From assembly GCF_030269905.1 (NCBI RefSeq), contig NZ_BSVC01000003.1, positions 573,816 through 637,815 of the forward strand: a stretch of DNA of 64,000 nucleotides, in the 5' to 3' direction. This DNA comes from Pelosinus sp. IPA-1 (GTDB lineage Bacteria > Bacillota > Negativicutes > DSM-13327). This document shows, in pieces, positions 27,592 through 37,269 of this stretch (position 1 is its first letter; each line of letters opens with the position of its first letter). A program made the position numbers and the translations under genes. Below the pieces are notes generated by a model that saw only the letters and a program-made list of their open reading frames with translations, was not told where the DNA came from and searched no databases.

Positions 27592-28452
27592 ATGTCCGCA
27601 AAGATAGTAGATAAAGTTGCGACGATGGCAATGTGGTTTGCAGGTATTGTAATTTTAGGCATTTTAGCTGCCTTTTTATTATTTATTTTATATAAGGGAG
27701 TACCAGTATTGTCCTGGGACTTTATTTTTGGTCGATCTAGTGATATTGAGGCGGGTGGCGGCGTTGGTGGCCAGCTTTTTAATTCCTTTTATATTCTAAT
27801 TTTATCTTTGTTAGTTTCTATACCCCTGGCTATTGGTGCAGGTGTTTATTTGGCAGAATATGCAGGGAACAATCGTCTAACGGATATTATTCGTTTAAGT
27901 ACGGAGAGTTTAGCTACCGTTCCTTCCATTGTTCTGGGGTTATTTGGTATGATTGTATTTGTGAATTTTTTAGGTATGGGTTTTAGTATTATCGGTGGAG
28001 CCTTGACTCTTACCTTGCTGAATTTACCTGTATTGGTGAGGGTCACGGAAGAAGCAGTACGGACCGTTCCTGTGCATTACCGAGAAGCGAGTCTAGCTCT
28101 TGGAGCTACCAAGTGGCAAACAATTTGGCGAGTTGTATTACCAAATGCTTTGCCGGGTATTATAACGGGTATCACGCTGACCGCAGGTAGAGCTTTAGGA
28201 GAAACGGCGATTTTAATCTTTACAGCTGGTACAACGGTTGGTCGGCAAATGGTCAATTTTGATGTGACAGCAGCAGGAGAAACTTTAGCTGTACATCTTT
28301 GGTATGTTATGGCGGTAGGGCTTGTACCTGACAGAGTTGATATAGCCAACGGCGCTGGAGCCTTACTGATTATTACCATTTTAATGCTGAATTTATTGTT
28401 CACCATACCTAGTAAAGTTCTTCAGAAAAAGTTAGGTGTTGGTAATCATTGA
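27592..28452 (+). CDS. pstA: Phosphate ABC transporter permease PstA
   Basis: The second membrane subunit, 286 residues with six helices. The transport loop EASLALGATKWQTIWRVVLP near 165-184 and the GRALGETAILIFTAG segment are typical of PstA. It is coupled to pstC without a gap. A terminator follows at 28485. Confidence 0.96.
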   Translation: MSAKIVDKVATMAMWFAGIVILGILAAFLLFILYKGVPVLSWDFIFGRSSDIEAGGGVGGQLFNSFYILILSLLVSIPLAIGAGVYLAEYAGNNRLTDIIRLSTESLATVPSIVLGLFGMIVFVNFLGMGFSIIGGALTLTLLNLPVLVRVTEEAVRTVPVHYREASLALGATKWQTIWRVVLPNALPGIITGITLTAGRALGETAILIFTAGTTVGRQMVNFDVTAAGETLAVHLWYVMAVGLVPDRVDIANGAGALLIITILMLNLLFTIPSKVLQKKLGVGNH

Positions 28453-28484
28453 TTGGTAATTGACAACGGACATTTATTATATGG

Positions 28485-28525
28485 AAAAAGAGATTGTTTC
28501 CGCAATGGGAACAATCTCTTTTTTT
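28485..28525 (+). terminator. Intrinsic terminator of pstCA
   Basis: AAAAAGAGATTGTT pairs with AACAATCTCTTTTT around the CCGCAATGGG loop region and runs into T7. Repeat A copy 1 begins at the end of the T-tract. Confidence 0.88.
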
Positions 28526-28625
28526 ACGGAGTCAGAAAATATAACCACTTTCTTGATTCCAAGTAAGAACGACTAAGGCTTCTACCTGCGTCCGAGGACT
28601 TGGCCTAAGCCAAGTCTTTTCTTAT
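28525..28625 (+). repeat. Repeat family A, copy 1
   Basis: A 101-bp element beginning TACGGAGTCAGAAAAT and ending AGCCAAGTCTTTTCTTATT. It holds two dyads: GGAGTCAGAAA with TTTCTTGATTCC, and GACTTGGC-CTAA-GCCAAGTC. About 90% identical by eye to the copies at 40475 and 63571. The 311-base gap 28453-28763 holds this repeat, the pstA terminator and otherwise nothing I can assign. Confidence 0.88.
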
Positions 28626-28763
28626 TTAGAATATAAAAATGTAAAGATGCAATGATGCAAGTACATCACACAAGGGGAAAGGATCCCCGCTTCCTATCTT
28701 TTTTAGTAGTAAAAAAATTCATTTTGGTAAAGCTATAAGAAGATAAATAGGGGAGGTAGTAGC

Positions 28764-30641
28764 ATGGAGAAAAATACGGTTAGTAAGATAGTTTCTGATA
28801 TGGCAAACTTGCTACTGTTTCAACCACCCAAAGAGCCTAATCCTTTTGTTCTTGATGAAACAGAGTATGATACGGAGGAAAGGAATAATTTCTCGTCATC
28901 AGCCTTACAAGAACGTAGTCGTGAGATGGAATTTTTATTGGATTATGCTAGAGGTTTAAAAGAATTTCTCAATAAAACAATAAAAACCTTGCAGAATAGC
29001 CCAGAGACTGGAGTAATAGAAACCGTCAAAAAAGATTTTGAAAAAATAGAGACTCAGTGGACAGAAATAAAAGAAATACTTCTTGAGAATCGCAGTACGG
29101 ATGGTATGTATAATAATTCTGTTGTAAGCACCAGTCTAGATGGAAACGAAAAAATCTTAGAAATCATCTACAATTTGCCCATAAACAAAGATATTGTAAT
29201 TCGAAAAATTAGCATTGCGACCCAGCCTAGAATACAAGTCATGATGGTATTTATGGATGGCTTAATTGATAAAAAAGTTGTGAATCTGTCAATTCTAGGA
29301 CCCTTATTATTTATGCAAGAGCGGAAGGAAAAGCTAGAAGGGGACGATTTAATCGGTTCTATTATGGAAAAATGCTTGCCCAGTGGACAAGCTACACGAA
29401 TCAACAGCTTTGTAGAGGTACAACAGGGAATTAACACGGGCGATGCCATCTTATTTTTTGAAGGTAGTAATGAAGCGGTGGCTGTAGAAGCAAAAGGCTA
29501 TGAACACCGTAGTATTGGTAAACCGGAAACAGAACAGTCGGTACGTGGTTCACAAAACGCCTTTACTGAAGTATTGCGTGTTAATACGGCATTAATTCGA
29601 ACTATGCTGCATGCTAGTGACCTTGTAACAGAAATGATTCCCGTAGGGGCTCGGGGAAATTCCAATTGTGCGGTAATGTATATAAAATCAATTGCCAATG
29701 AACAGCTTGTTTCAGAAGTAAAAAGGCGGATTAAAGGAATTCGTGTAGATTTCATTGCAGATTCAGGTATCTTAGAACATTTGATTGTAGATGATCCTCG
29801 CAGTCCCTTCCCTCAGACTCTGTCAACAGAACGACCGGATCGAATGGCGGTGCACTTAGTAGAAGGACGGGTCGGAATTTTAGTTGATGGTAGTCCTTTT
29901 GGCCATATTGTACCTGTTTCCATATTTACTTTAATGCATGCTTCTGATGACTTTAGTTTAAATCTTTATTATACCAATATGCTTCGAATCATTCGCTGGT
30001 TTAGCGCCATGTTGTCCTTATTACTACCAGCCTTATATCTGGCAATTAGCACTTTTCATCAGGAGGCAATACCAACGGACTTACTGTTATCCATTACAGC
30101 TGCCAGGGCACAAGTACCTTTTCCTACTATTATAGAAATCTTGCTAATGGAAATCTCCTTTGAGCTGATTCGTGAAGGGGGACTTCGTATTCCTGGTATC
30201 TTAGGATCAACGATTGGTATCGTAGGTGCATTGATTTTAGGGCAAACGGCAGTTACGGCAAAGATTGTAAGTCCCATGATGGTAATTGTCATTGCAGTGA
30301 CGGGCCTAGCCTCCTATAGTATCCCAGATTATCGCTTAGCCTCTGCTTTTCGCTTATTTCGATTTCTATTTATCGCATTAGCAATGGGGATGGGTCTTAT
30401 TGGAATTGCTTGTGGTCTCCTGGTTTTAGTTGCGATTATCTCTTCAATGAAATCTTTTGGTATGCCTTATTTGACACCTGTAGCACCAAAGACGGTATAT
30501 GGTGGAGATGTAGTTCTCAGAAGCCCTGTTTACCAGCAGCCAAGAAGACCTGATGAACTCAATACAAAGGACCCTGTAAGGCAAGAAACTATTAGTAGAA
30601 TGTGGACTAAAAAGCGAAGAAAAGGGGATAAGGATGAATAG
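28764..30641 (+). CDS. Spore germinant receptor A subunit (GerA/GerKA family), first operon
   Basis: The inner-spore-membrane receptor subunit that acts with B and C subunits to sense germinants. At 625 residues it has a long, charged N-terminal region (about 1-120) beyond the usual 480-550 residues. The soluble GerA domain follows, with WSPFPQ-type motif variant DDPRSPFPQ and TERPDR, then a membrane domain with about five helices in the last third (LLPALYLAIST...; FELIREGGLRIP). A basic tail ends in KKRRKGDKDE. GGGGAGG precedes the ATG. It overlaps the B subunit gene by 8 bases. Confidence 0.93.
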   Translation: MEKNTVSKIVSDMANLLLFQPPKEPNPFVLDETEYDTEERNNFSSSALQERSREMEFLLDYARGLKEFLNKTIKTLQNSPETGVIETVKKDFEKIETQWTEIKEILLENRSTDGMYNNSVVSTSLDGNEKILEIIYNLPINKDIVIRKISIATQPRIQVMMVFMDGLIDKKVVNLSILGPLLFMQERKEKLEGDDLIGSIMEKCLPSGQATRINSFVEVQQGINTGDAILFFEGSNEAVAVEAKGYEHRSIGKPETEQSVRGSQNAFTEVLRVNTALIRTMLHASDLVTEMIPVGARGNSNCAVMYIKSIANEQLVSEVKRRIKGIRVDFIADSGILEHLIVDDPRSPFPQTLSTERPDRMAVHLVEGRVGILVDGSPFGHIVPVSIFTLMHASDDFSLNLYYTNMLRIIRWFSAMLSLLLPALYLAISTFHQEAIPTDLLLSITAARAQVPFPTIIEILLMEISFELIREGGLRIPGILGSTIGIVGALILGQTAVTAKIVSPMMVIVIAVTGLASYSIPDYRLASAFRLFRFLFIALAMGMGLIGIACGLLVLVAIISSMKSFGMPYLTPVAPKTVYGGDVVLRSPVYQQPRRPDELNTKDPVRQETISRMWTKKRRKGDKDE

Positions 30642-31731
30642 CTATCATACGGGGAAGTTAGGTCTAATGGATGGTGTAGGACTAGTTTTTTGGCTTGTAA
30701 TTCCTCGGCTATTTTTGTCTACCATTTCAAATCTAATTCAGGAAAATGGGCAGATTTTGTGGCTAGCAGAAGTTGTATACACAGTAATACCTTTATTGGT
30801 TTTTTTTATGATGGTTTATGTGAGCAAATATGCAACTGGAGATATTCTTATTGTATTACAGAAGCTAGTAGGGGAGCTGGGAGCATGGTTTATACTCTTA
30901 ATCTACAGTGTTATGTTTCTGAGTAATAGTGCCTTGACCTTGCGTCTATATGCAGAATATACCTTAGAGACTGCTTTGCCTCAGGTAGAATTCCAATTGG
31001 TGATCGTTTGGTATGTTATTACTGTTGGCGTTATATGTTATTTAGGTATAGAAGCATTGACGCGTACGGGTTATATTGTTTTCCCATTCTTACTCGGTGG
31101 ACTTGTTTTAATATTACTTATGCTTATTCCTTTTTATATTGGCTACAATTTAACTCCTTGGCAGGGGTATGGCTTTTTTCGCGTGATTACTTCGGGAGTC
31201 AATGGCGCAGGTTATAATTTTGGCGTATTGTCCCTAATTTTTTTGGCGCCTGCATTTCAAAATGTACAAACCATAAAAAAAGCGGCGCTTTATGCGTTAT
31301 GTGGCGCAGGGGTATTACGAATTAGTTTTAGTTTGGTCTACATAATGGTTTTTGGAGTTTTAGGATCGGAAAAGACGATGCCCCTTTTCGAATTGGCACG
31401 TTTAGTTTATCTCAATCAGTATATTCAACGGATTGAAGCTTTATTTATCATAGGTTGGGTAATCTTGGGGTTATTAGCAGTTGCCGGTGGTTTATACGTC
31501 GCATTATATTTAATTGCCATGTTACTCAAATTACCGACATTAAGGCCTATTGTGCCTTTAGGAGCGTTAATTATTGGAAATTTGGCCATGCTTCCTCCTG
31601 ATATTGGTTATACCCTTAAAGTAGATCAATATTTACTAGCGGCACTTGATATTGGTATATACGTTTTTCCTACACTGTTGTTTAGCATGGCATTGTGGAA
31701 AAGGAGGAAGGAAGGATGTACCTCCGTTTAA
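30634..31731 (+). CDS. Spore germinant receptor B subunit (GerAB family), first operon
   Basis: An APC-superfamily, amino-acid-permease-like subunit with ten predicted helices (365 residues). B subunits bind the small-molecule germinant in the membrane. The ATG overlaps the end of the A gene (ATGAATAG) and the C gene starts 16 bases before its stop, giving a tightly coupled ABC operon. The germinant cannot be inferred. Confidence 0.92.
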   Translation: MNSYHTGKLGLMDGVGLVFWLVIPRLFLSTISNLIQENGQILWLAEVVYTVIPLLVFFMMVYVSKYATGDILIVLQKLVGELGAWFILLIYSVMFLSNSALTLRLYAEYTLETALPQVEFQLVIVWYVITVGVICYLGIEALTRTGYIVFPFLLGGLVLILLMLIPFYIGYNLTPWQGYGFFRVITSGVNGAGYNFGVLSLIFLAPAFQNVQTIKKAALYALCGAGVLRISFSLVYIMVFGVLGSEKTMPLFELARLVYLNQYIQRIEALFIIGWVILGLLAVAGGLYVALYLIAMLLKLPTLRPIVPLGALIIGNLAMLPPDIGYTLKVDQYLLAALDIGIYVFPTLLFSMALWKRRKEGCTSV

Positions 31732-32963
31732 TTGTAGGGATTATTTTAGTGGGGGTGTCTATGGTGCTTTCTGGCTGTAATGGGGCGCGAGAAAGCAATG
31801 AGGTTGCTTATATTATTGCTATGGGCCTTGATAAAGCAGAGGAAAAAGGAATGGTTACAGTAACATACAAGATCGCTAAACCCAGTGTAGAAGGTAGTAA
31901 AGAACCTGGAGGAGATGCCTTTCTAATCAGCAATACAGCAGTAACCATAGCCGAATCACTTAATCTGCTTAATTCTATAATCGCAGCTAAGCCTTCACTC
32001 TCGCATACGAAAGTATTAGTGCTAGGAGAAGAATTATCCAGGCAGGGATTAACGGATATTTGGGGGTCTCTGTTTCGGTATCGGGAATATCGTGGATCAA
32101 TGTTTGTTTTAATAGCACGTGGTACAGCTAAACAGTTTTTAGAGGAAAGCAAGCCTACTACAAATATGTCACCCGCTAAGTATTTTGAAACCGTGCTTAT
32201 TTCAGGAGAGGAATCAGGTTATTTTCTGCGTACTAGCTTTCATCAATTTTACCACCGGCTTAAAAGCAGAAGTTCTCAACCTTATGCCACGTTAGTTGCC
32301 ATCAATCCACAATCTGGTAAAGGGCAGATTGCCGTGCCCAAAGTTCCCGGCGGCAAGATCAATGGCTACATTGCGGGAGAGATCCCCCGTGAAGGGGGAA
32401 CTTCTGCAGAGTTTGCAGGTACTGCCATATTTTCTGGAGATAAAATGGTGGGAATGCTAAGCACAACGGAAACCCGTATGTTATCAATGTTATTAGGTGC
32501 ATACCACCGTGGATTTTTATCCGTAGAAGATCCTCTTGACCCTAAATCTTATGTAAACGTTTATTTGCGATTAGGTTCCTCTCCTAAAATTAAAGCGACC
32601 CTAGAGGATGGTCATCCCCTAATTACTGTTAAGATCTTACTGGAAGGTGAATTTACCAATATTACATCGGGGATTAACTACGAGGAAGATAGTTATTTAA
32701 AGTTAGTAGAATCTCAGATAAATAATGTTTTACAAGAAGAAATGGTCAATTTTATTAAACATACCCAAGAGCTTAACTCGGATGTCGCAGGATTCGGCTA
32801 TTACATGCACCCCCTATTTTCCAATATGCAAGATTTCTTGGATTATAACTGGAATGAAAAATACAATCAGGCAGAAGTGCATGTTGAAATCAACACGAAA
32901 ATTCGTCGCACTGGTTTGATGCTTAGAACCGTTCCGATGGAAATAATCGAAAAAGGAGAATAA
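31716..32963 (+). CDS. Spore germinant receptor C subunit (GerAC family lipoprotein), first operon
   Basis: A 415-residue lipoprotein on the outer face of the inner spore membrane. The signal peptide ends in the lipobox LSGC (Cys about 22), followed by NGARESNEVAYIIAMGLDKA, the GerAC opening. The C-terminal Ger_x_C domain is present. The start at ATG 31716 is chosen because AAGGAGG lies 8 bases upstream and it places the signal peptide correctly; the frame is open to 31695. It lacks the CWD motif that follows the lipobox in the two paralogues at 37262 and 38502. Confidence 0.92.
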   Translation: MYLRLIVGIILVGVSMVLSGCNGARESNEVAYIIAMGLDKAEEKGMVTVTYKIAKPSVEGSKEPGGDAFLISNTAVTIAESLNLLNSIIAAKPSLSHTKVLVLGEELSRQGLTDIWGSLFRYREYRGSMFVLIARGTAKQFLEESKPTTNMSPAKYFETVLISGEESGYFLRTSFHQFYHRLKSRSSQPYATLVAINPQSGKGQIAVPKVPGGKINGYIAGEIPREGGTSAEFAGTAIFSGDKMVGMLSTTETRMLSMLLGAYHRGFLSVEDPLDPKSYVNVYLRLGSSPKIKATLEDGHPLITVKILLEGEFTNITSGINYEEDSYLKLVESQINNVLQEEMVNFIKHTQELNSDVAGFGYYMHPLFSNMQDFLDYNWNEKYNQAEVHVEINTKIRRTGLMLRTVPMEIIEKGE

Positions 32964-32966
32964 GAC

Positions 32967-33131
32967 ATGGAATATGTGTTTTTATTATTGGCTTTATTAG
33001 CTGGTGTCCACGGAATTTCATTTTGCCTATGGTTAAAAAAAAATGGAAATCGATTAGGGGCCTTTGGAGTAATTGTTCTTGCGCTTTTAAATATAGTCTT
33101 ACCTATTTATAACATAATAAGGGAGGGGTAA
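32967..33131 (+). CDS. 54-residue membrane protein at the end of the gerABC operon
   Basis: The frame ATG 32967 to TAA 33129-33131 encodes 54 residues. It has two hydrophobic helices (about 3-22 and 32-48) joined by a basic loop (WLKKNGNRLG). An AAGGAG ribosome site lies 8 bases upstream, and the ATG is 4 bases after the C-subunit stop. Short two-helix D subunits occur in some gerA-type operons of Bacillus, and this fits that position and topology, but I cannot claim homology by eye. Confidence 0.7.
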   Translation: MEYVFLLLALLAGVHGISFCLWLKKNGNRLGAFGVIVLALLNIVLPIYNIIREG

Positions 33132-33189
33132 TGAATGTATTTGAATTTTCCGCTCATACTACAAGTAAAGTAATAAGGAGGCAAAAAAG

Positions 33190-34164
33190 ATGGGATTTAA
33201 AAAATGGTATCTAATTGCAACATTAGTAATCGGTGTGCTTTTGATGAGTGGTTGCTCTCTCTTAAAAACGCCTCAGTCCAAGCCGGATCAACAAACTCCG
33301 CCGCCTGCTAATCAGAAGCAAGCGATACAAGGGAACGAACCTGATATTACTGTCTTTATGCATGAAACAGGGGAAAAGAAAACCATGAAGATGGAAGAGT
33401 ATATAGCAGGTGTAGTCGCAGGGGAAATGAAAAATGACTGGCCAGTAGAGGCTTTAGCAGCACAAGCTATATTGGCAAGGACATTTACGGTACAAGCCAT
33501 AGAAGAAAAGGGAGGTGTACCGGCAAGGGGAACACAAGCATCTACAGATATTAAGGAATTTCAAGCCTATGATGGGAAATCAGTAAATGATCGTGTTAAA
33601 AAGGCAGTTGAAATGACACGAGGAATGATAGCTACCTATCAAGGCAAACCAATCCATGCTTGGTTTCACGCTTCTGCCGGTGGTATCACAGCAACGGCGA
33701 AAGAAGGGCTTAACTTTAAGGATGAGGAACCTCCCTACATTCAATCTGTTAACTCTCCTGATGAACTAGCTCCTAGTGATGTACAAAATTGGACGGCTTC
33801 TTTCACGAAAAAAGAAATGATGGAAGTTATGACAAAAATGGGGAAAACGGCTGCTACTATCGAAAGTGTAGAGATTGGAAAAAAAGGACCTTCAGGCCGT
33901 GCAACCACATTACTAATTAACAAAACTTTAGAAGTTTCCGCACCAGAGGTAAGGGTAGGACTGGGCAGTACAAAACTTAAATCCATGCTGTTAGACAAGG
34001 TAGAAGTTAGCGGTGAAACGATAGTCTTTACCGGTAAGGGGTATGGTCATGGAGTAGGATTATCCCAATGGGGGGCAAATAATTTAGCAGCGAAAGGCAA
34101 GAAACCTGAGGAGATCATTGGACAATACTTCAAGGATGTAACAATTGAAAAACGTTGGAACTAA
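33190..34164 (+). CDS. SpoIID/LytB-domain lipoprotein
   Basis: A 324-residue exported protein with lipobox MSGC (Cys about 22) and a proline/glutamine-rich linker. The SpoIID domain runs from about 55 to the end, with EYIAGVVAGEM (the conserved catalytic Glu region of SpoIID lytic transglycosylases), EALAAQAILARTF and GKGYGHGVGLSQWGA near the C-terminus. AGGAGG precedes the ATG. Classical SpoIID (engulfment) has a transmembrane anchor, so this lipoprotein is more likely a paralogue acting on spore or vegetative wall. It follows the first germination operon and its stop codon abuts repeat B copy 2. Confidence 0.85.
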   Translation: MGFKKWYLIATLVIGVLLMSGCSLLKTPQSKPDQQTPPPANQKQAIQGNEPDITVFMHETGEKKTMKMEEYIAGVVAGEMKNDWPVEALAAQAILARTFTVQAIEEKGGVPARGTQASTDIKEFQAYDGKSVNDRVKKAVEMTRGMIATYQGKPIHAWFHASAGGITATAKEGLNFKDEEPPYIQSVNSPDELAPSDVQNWTASFTKKEMMEVMTKMGKTAATIESVEIGKKGPSGRATTLLINKTLEVSAPEVRVGLGSTKLKSMLLDKVEVSGETIVFTGKGYGHGVGLSQWGANNLAAKGKKPEEIIGQYFKDVTIEKRWN

Positions 34165-34371
34165 TAAAGAAGACTTGATTCAGATGGAGTTTTAACTCCA
34201 TCTGAATTTAAGTCCCACTTATCCAGGGACTTAGCCGCCTTGGGTCCGGGGACCCTTAGAGCGAACTTATTTCGAGTTTACAGACTGTTATCCTGACCAG
34301 AGGAAGGGTATTACAGACCTGTTAACGAGATCGAAGATGGGAGTCTTAGAGCGGTTTAGTCATCGGATAAA
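34165..34371 (-). repeat. Repeat family B, copy 2 (reverse orientation)
   Basis: A 207-bp element starting at the first base after the SpoIID-like stop codon. On the minus strand it reads TTTATCCGATGACTAAACCG through to the AAGTCTTCTTTA end. Internal dyads include GATTCAGATGGAGTT/AACTCCATCTGAAT and GGGTCCGGGGACCC. Relative to copy 3 some of the central stem is missing. The 317-base gap 34165-34481 holds only this and the following terminator. Confidence 0.88.
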
Positions 34372-34402
34372 AAACAGCCAGAATAATAATCTGGCTGTTT
34401 TT
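34370..34402 (+). terminator. Intrinsic terminator
   Basis: A 12-bp stem AAAAACAGCCAG (34370-34381) / CTGGCTGTTTTT (34391-34402), loop of 9, directly beside repeat B copy 2. It works in both directions. Confidence 0.88.
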
Positions 34403-34481
34403 CTATGTAATATTATTATTGATCTTGGTATAAAGAGAGAGTGAAACGCAAAAAATAGTAATTACAGGAAGGAGGAATGGT

Positions 34482-36158
34482 ATGAAAAGGTTGAAATGCT
34501 CTAAGATTCGGAAACTATCAGCGGATAGGCCTGAAGCTTCGGTACAACTAGCTAAAAAAGAATTGAATAAATTACAACAGATGACCAGTCAAAGCATCTC
34601 CGTAAGCGATGAGATAGAGCAGATTGTTGCTGATCTTCGTCGAGTTGCGGCACCATCCTCCGAACCCTTTGTTTTTACGAAAAAATTGAAAGAAAACAGG
34701 GAATTATTAGGAGCTATTTTTAAAGATTGCGGTGATATTGAATTTCGTAATTTTGATGCGGGCGGAAAGAAAGCACTAATCGTTTATCTTGAAGGTATGG
34801 CTGACACTTCTAATCTAGAAAGAAATGTAATTAAGCCGCTGATGAGCCAGACGGGACCTGATAATCCGAATACAGGTAACCTAGCTGAAATTTTTGCTAC
34901 GATGAAAAGTATTTCAGAGCATATCTTGGGTGCTTCTTCTGTAAGTGTTTTAACCAAAGCTAGTGCAGCAATTGATGCAGTGATGACGGGAAATGCTCTT
35001 CTTTTAATGGATGGTCTTTCTGAAGGTTTGAGCATTTCTGCTGTTAAATACGTGAAACGTGATATTGGCGAAGCGAATAATGAACATATTTTAAGAGGAC
35101 CCAATGAAGCCTTTAATGAAGGTCTTCCAGACAATATTGTTTTGGTACGCCGCCGCTCTCGGGATACCAATCTTAAAGTGCAGATATTAAAAATAGGGGA
35201 ACGGACGAAGACTTCTGTTGCCGTACTGTATGTAGCAAATTTAGTGAAACCAGGCTTAGTGCAAGAGGTAGAGCGCCGCCTAGGATTGATCAAAACGGAT
35301 AAAATATTAGCTTCAGCTAAGATTGAGGAATTTATCGTAGATCATCCTTGGTCACCTTTTCCCCAGCTTCAAACAACAGAAAGGCCAGACAAAGTTCTTG
35401 CGGCATTATATGAGGGCAGGGTAGGAATTATCGTAGATGGTACACCTGCTACACTATTAGTTCCCTGTACGTATAATGTGATGATGCAATCTCCGGATGA
35501 TTATACAATACAACCAGTAATCTCCAGTCTCATTCGCTTGACTAGAAATGCGGCAGCCTTTATTGCTATTTATCTACCAGCTATTTATGTTTCTGTAGTT
35601 TCATACCATCCAGGAATGTTACCGACTACTATGGCGATTTCTATTGCAGAACTGAGGGCTCGTACTCCTTTTCCTTCTTTTTTAGAAGCTTTTATGATGG
35701 AAGTCTTACTAGAAGTGTTTCAAGAGGCTATCGTTCGTCTACCCCTAAGATTGTCTGGTGCCGCCACTATGCTTGGTGCATTTGTTGTTGGGACCACAGT
35801 AGTGCAAGCAGGGTTAATTAACCCATTGCTAGTAGTCGTTGTTGCGATTACCGCCATTTCTTCTTACTCTATGCCTTCTTATCCCTTCAATTTGGCCTTG
35901 CGTTGGCTGCGAATTCCCATGCTGATGTTAGCATCTATATTAGGATTATATGGAGTCATAATAGGAATATTAGCGGTAACAATACATGCATGTTCTCTGC
36001 GTAGTTTTGGTGAATCCTATATTGGAGGATTGTTTGATATTGATCTTTTATCCGATTGGAAAGATGGTATAGTCAGGCTGCCTGCTAAATTACTAAAAGA
36101 AAGGCCTAAAGAATTTGGTGCTAAGGATCTAACGAGGATTGGTGAGGAGGATGGCTAA
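34482..36158 (+). CDS. Spore germinant receptor A subunit, second operon
   Basis: A 558-residue GerA-family protein with a basic N-terminus, the soluble domain (DHPWSPFPQ, TERPDK) and a C-terminal membrane region with about five helices (FQEAIVRLPLRLSG). The AAGGAGG site lies about 8 bases before the ATG. It shares the family fold with the 28764 gene but is clearly divergent from it, so the two operons are not a recent duplication. It overlaps the next gene by 8 bases. Confidence 0.93.
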   Translation: MKRLKCSKIRKLSADRPEASVQLAKKELNKLQQMTSQSISVSDEIEQIVADLRRVAAPSSEPFVFTKKLKENRELLGAIFKDCGDIEFRNFDAGGKKALIVYLEGMADTSNLERNVIKPLMSQTGPDNPNTGNLAEIFATMKSISEHILGASSVSVLTKASAAIDAVMTGNALLLMDGLSEGLSISAVKYVKRDIGEANNEHILRGPNEAFNEGLPDNIVLVRRRSRDTNLKVQILKIGERTKTSVAVLYVANLVKPGLVQEVERRLGLIKTDKILASAKIEEFIVDHPWSPFPQLQTTERPDKVLAALYEGRVGIIVDGTPATLLVPCTYNVMMQSPDDYTIQPVISSLIRLTRNAAAFIAIYLPAIYVSVVSYHPGMLPTTMAISIAELRARTPFPSFLEAFMMEVLLEVFQEAIVRLPLRLSGAATMLGAFVVGTTVVQAGLINPLLVVVVAITAISSYSMPSYPFNLALRWLRIPMLMLASILGLYGVIIGILAVTIHACSLRSFGESYIGGLFDIDLLSDWKDGIVRLPAKLLKERPKEFGAKDLTRIGEEDG

Positions 36159-37269
36159 TCTAGAAGTAAAAAAACATATGTCTGCAGGGCAGTTGGCAAT
36201 TGTAGTATTTGTAACTTGTATAGGTGCTCAAATTATGCTGACGCCTCGTGGTCTAATTGCCGAAGTTAAAAATGGTGCATGGATCAGTGTCCTATTGGGG
36301 GGAATGTTTTTTTACACCGCTACTTATTTTATGCTAAGGCTGGGAAAGCAGTATCCGGATGAGACCATAGTAGAATATGCGCCAAGAATTTTTGGGCGTA
36401 TTGGCGGCGGCATTGTAATTTTCTGGTTCAATTTGCTATTTTATATGCAGGTTATCACAATATTCTATGGTGTAGGTAGAATTATAACCTTCTATATGTT
36501 TGATAGAACGCCACCCGAGGTAGTAGTTTTGGCTTTATTGGTAGTATGTACCTATTGTGCATTGCAAGATTGGGGAACAATTCTGCGTATACAGCAGTTT
36601 TTATTTGTAATTGCTTATAGCATATTAATTTTGGTTTGGTTAACTAGTATCTTAAATTTTCAGCCAGAGAATATGTTGCCCTTATGGCCATTAGATATAA
36701 AGGGAGTGACTTTGGGGAGCTTTACCACATGGGGGATGTATAGTGGGTATGAGTGTGTACTCTTATTACTTCCTTTAGTCTATCGAAAAGTGAGCCTTGC
36801 TAAATTAGCTAAAACGGTTGGCGTGGCTTTTGTAGGGCTTAGTATCGTATTTATGCTTATCATTGTGCTTACCATTGGAGTATTAACGGTGGAAGATGCC
36901 AAGAATTTGCCGTTCCCATCTCTAATTGTCATTCGTAGTGTGGAATTGCCAGGTACATTTTTGGAACGTTTGGAAAATTATTTACTAGTAACCTGGATAC
37001 CTGTCGTATTTGATACCTTGGCAGCGATGATGTTTTTTATGGCGGAAGTATGTATGCGGCAGTGGCGGCATGCTGATCATCGCCCAATTCTATTAATGTT
37101 GGTACCAATAATCTACATAGGCGCTATGTTAATTGATACTCCGCAAGTAAATGAAATACTGGGGAAATTTACAATGTGGCTAGGTTTATCATTTTCTTTC
37201 GGCGTCGTGCCCACGGCTCTTCTGCTTACTTGGTGGAAAAAAAGTAAGGTAGGTAAGGACTGTGGCTAA
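36151..37269 (+). CDS. Spore germinant receptor B subunit, second operon
   Basis: A 372-residue permease-like subunit with about ten helices. The start at ATG 36151 gives the family N-terminus (LEVKKHMSAGQLAIVV) and an 8-base overlap with the A gene, the same geometry as the first operon. GTG at 36142 or TTG at 36139 are alternatives, because GAGGAGG touches the ATG. It overlaps the following C gene by 8 bases. Confidence 0.92.
   Translation: MANLEVKKHMSAGQLAIVVFVTCIGAQIMLTPRGLIAEVKNGAWISVLLGGMFFYTATYFMLRLGKQYPDETIVEYAPRIFGRIGGGIVIFWFNLLFYMQVITIFYGVGRIITFYMFDRTPPEVVVLALLVVCTYCALQDWGTILRIQQFLFVIAYSILILVWLTSILNFQPENMLPLWPLDIKGVTLGSFTTWGMYSGYECVLLLLPLVYRKVSLAKLAKTVGVAFVGLSIVFMLIIVLTIGVLTVEDAKNLPFPSLIVIRSVELPGTFLERLENYLLVTWIPVVFDTLAAMMFFMAEVCMRQWRHADHRPILLMLVPIIYIGAMLIDTPQVNEILGKFTMWLGLSFSFGVVPTALLLTWWKKSKVGKDCG

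Noticed and set aside
33131..33217. Tiny open frame starting in the stop of the 54-residue gene
   Set aside because: Only 28 codons, runs into the SpoIID-like gene in another frame, and has no conserved look.
34784..35293. Minus-strand open frame of 169 codons inside the second gerA gene
   Set aside because: Antisense shadow of a conserved GerA soluble domain; no ribosome site and no recognisable protein.
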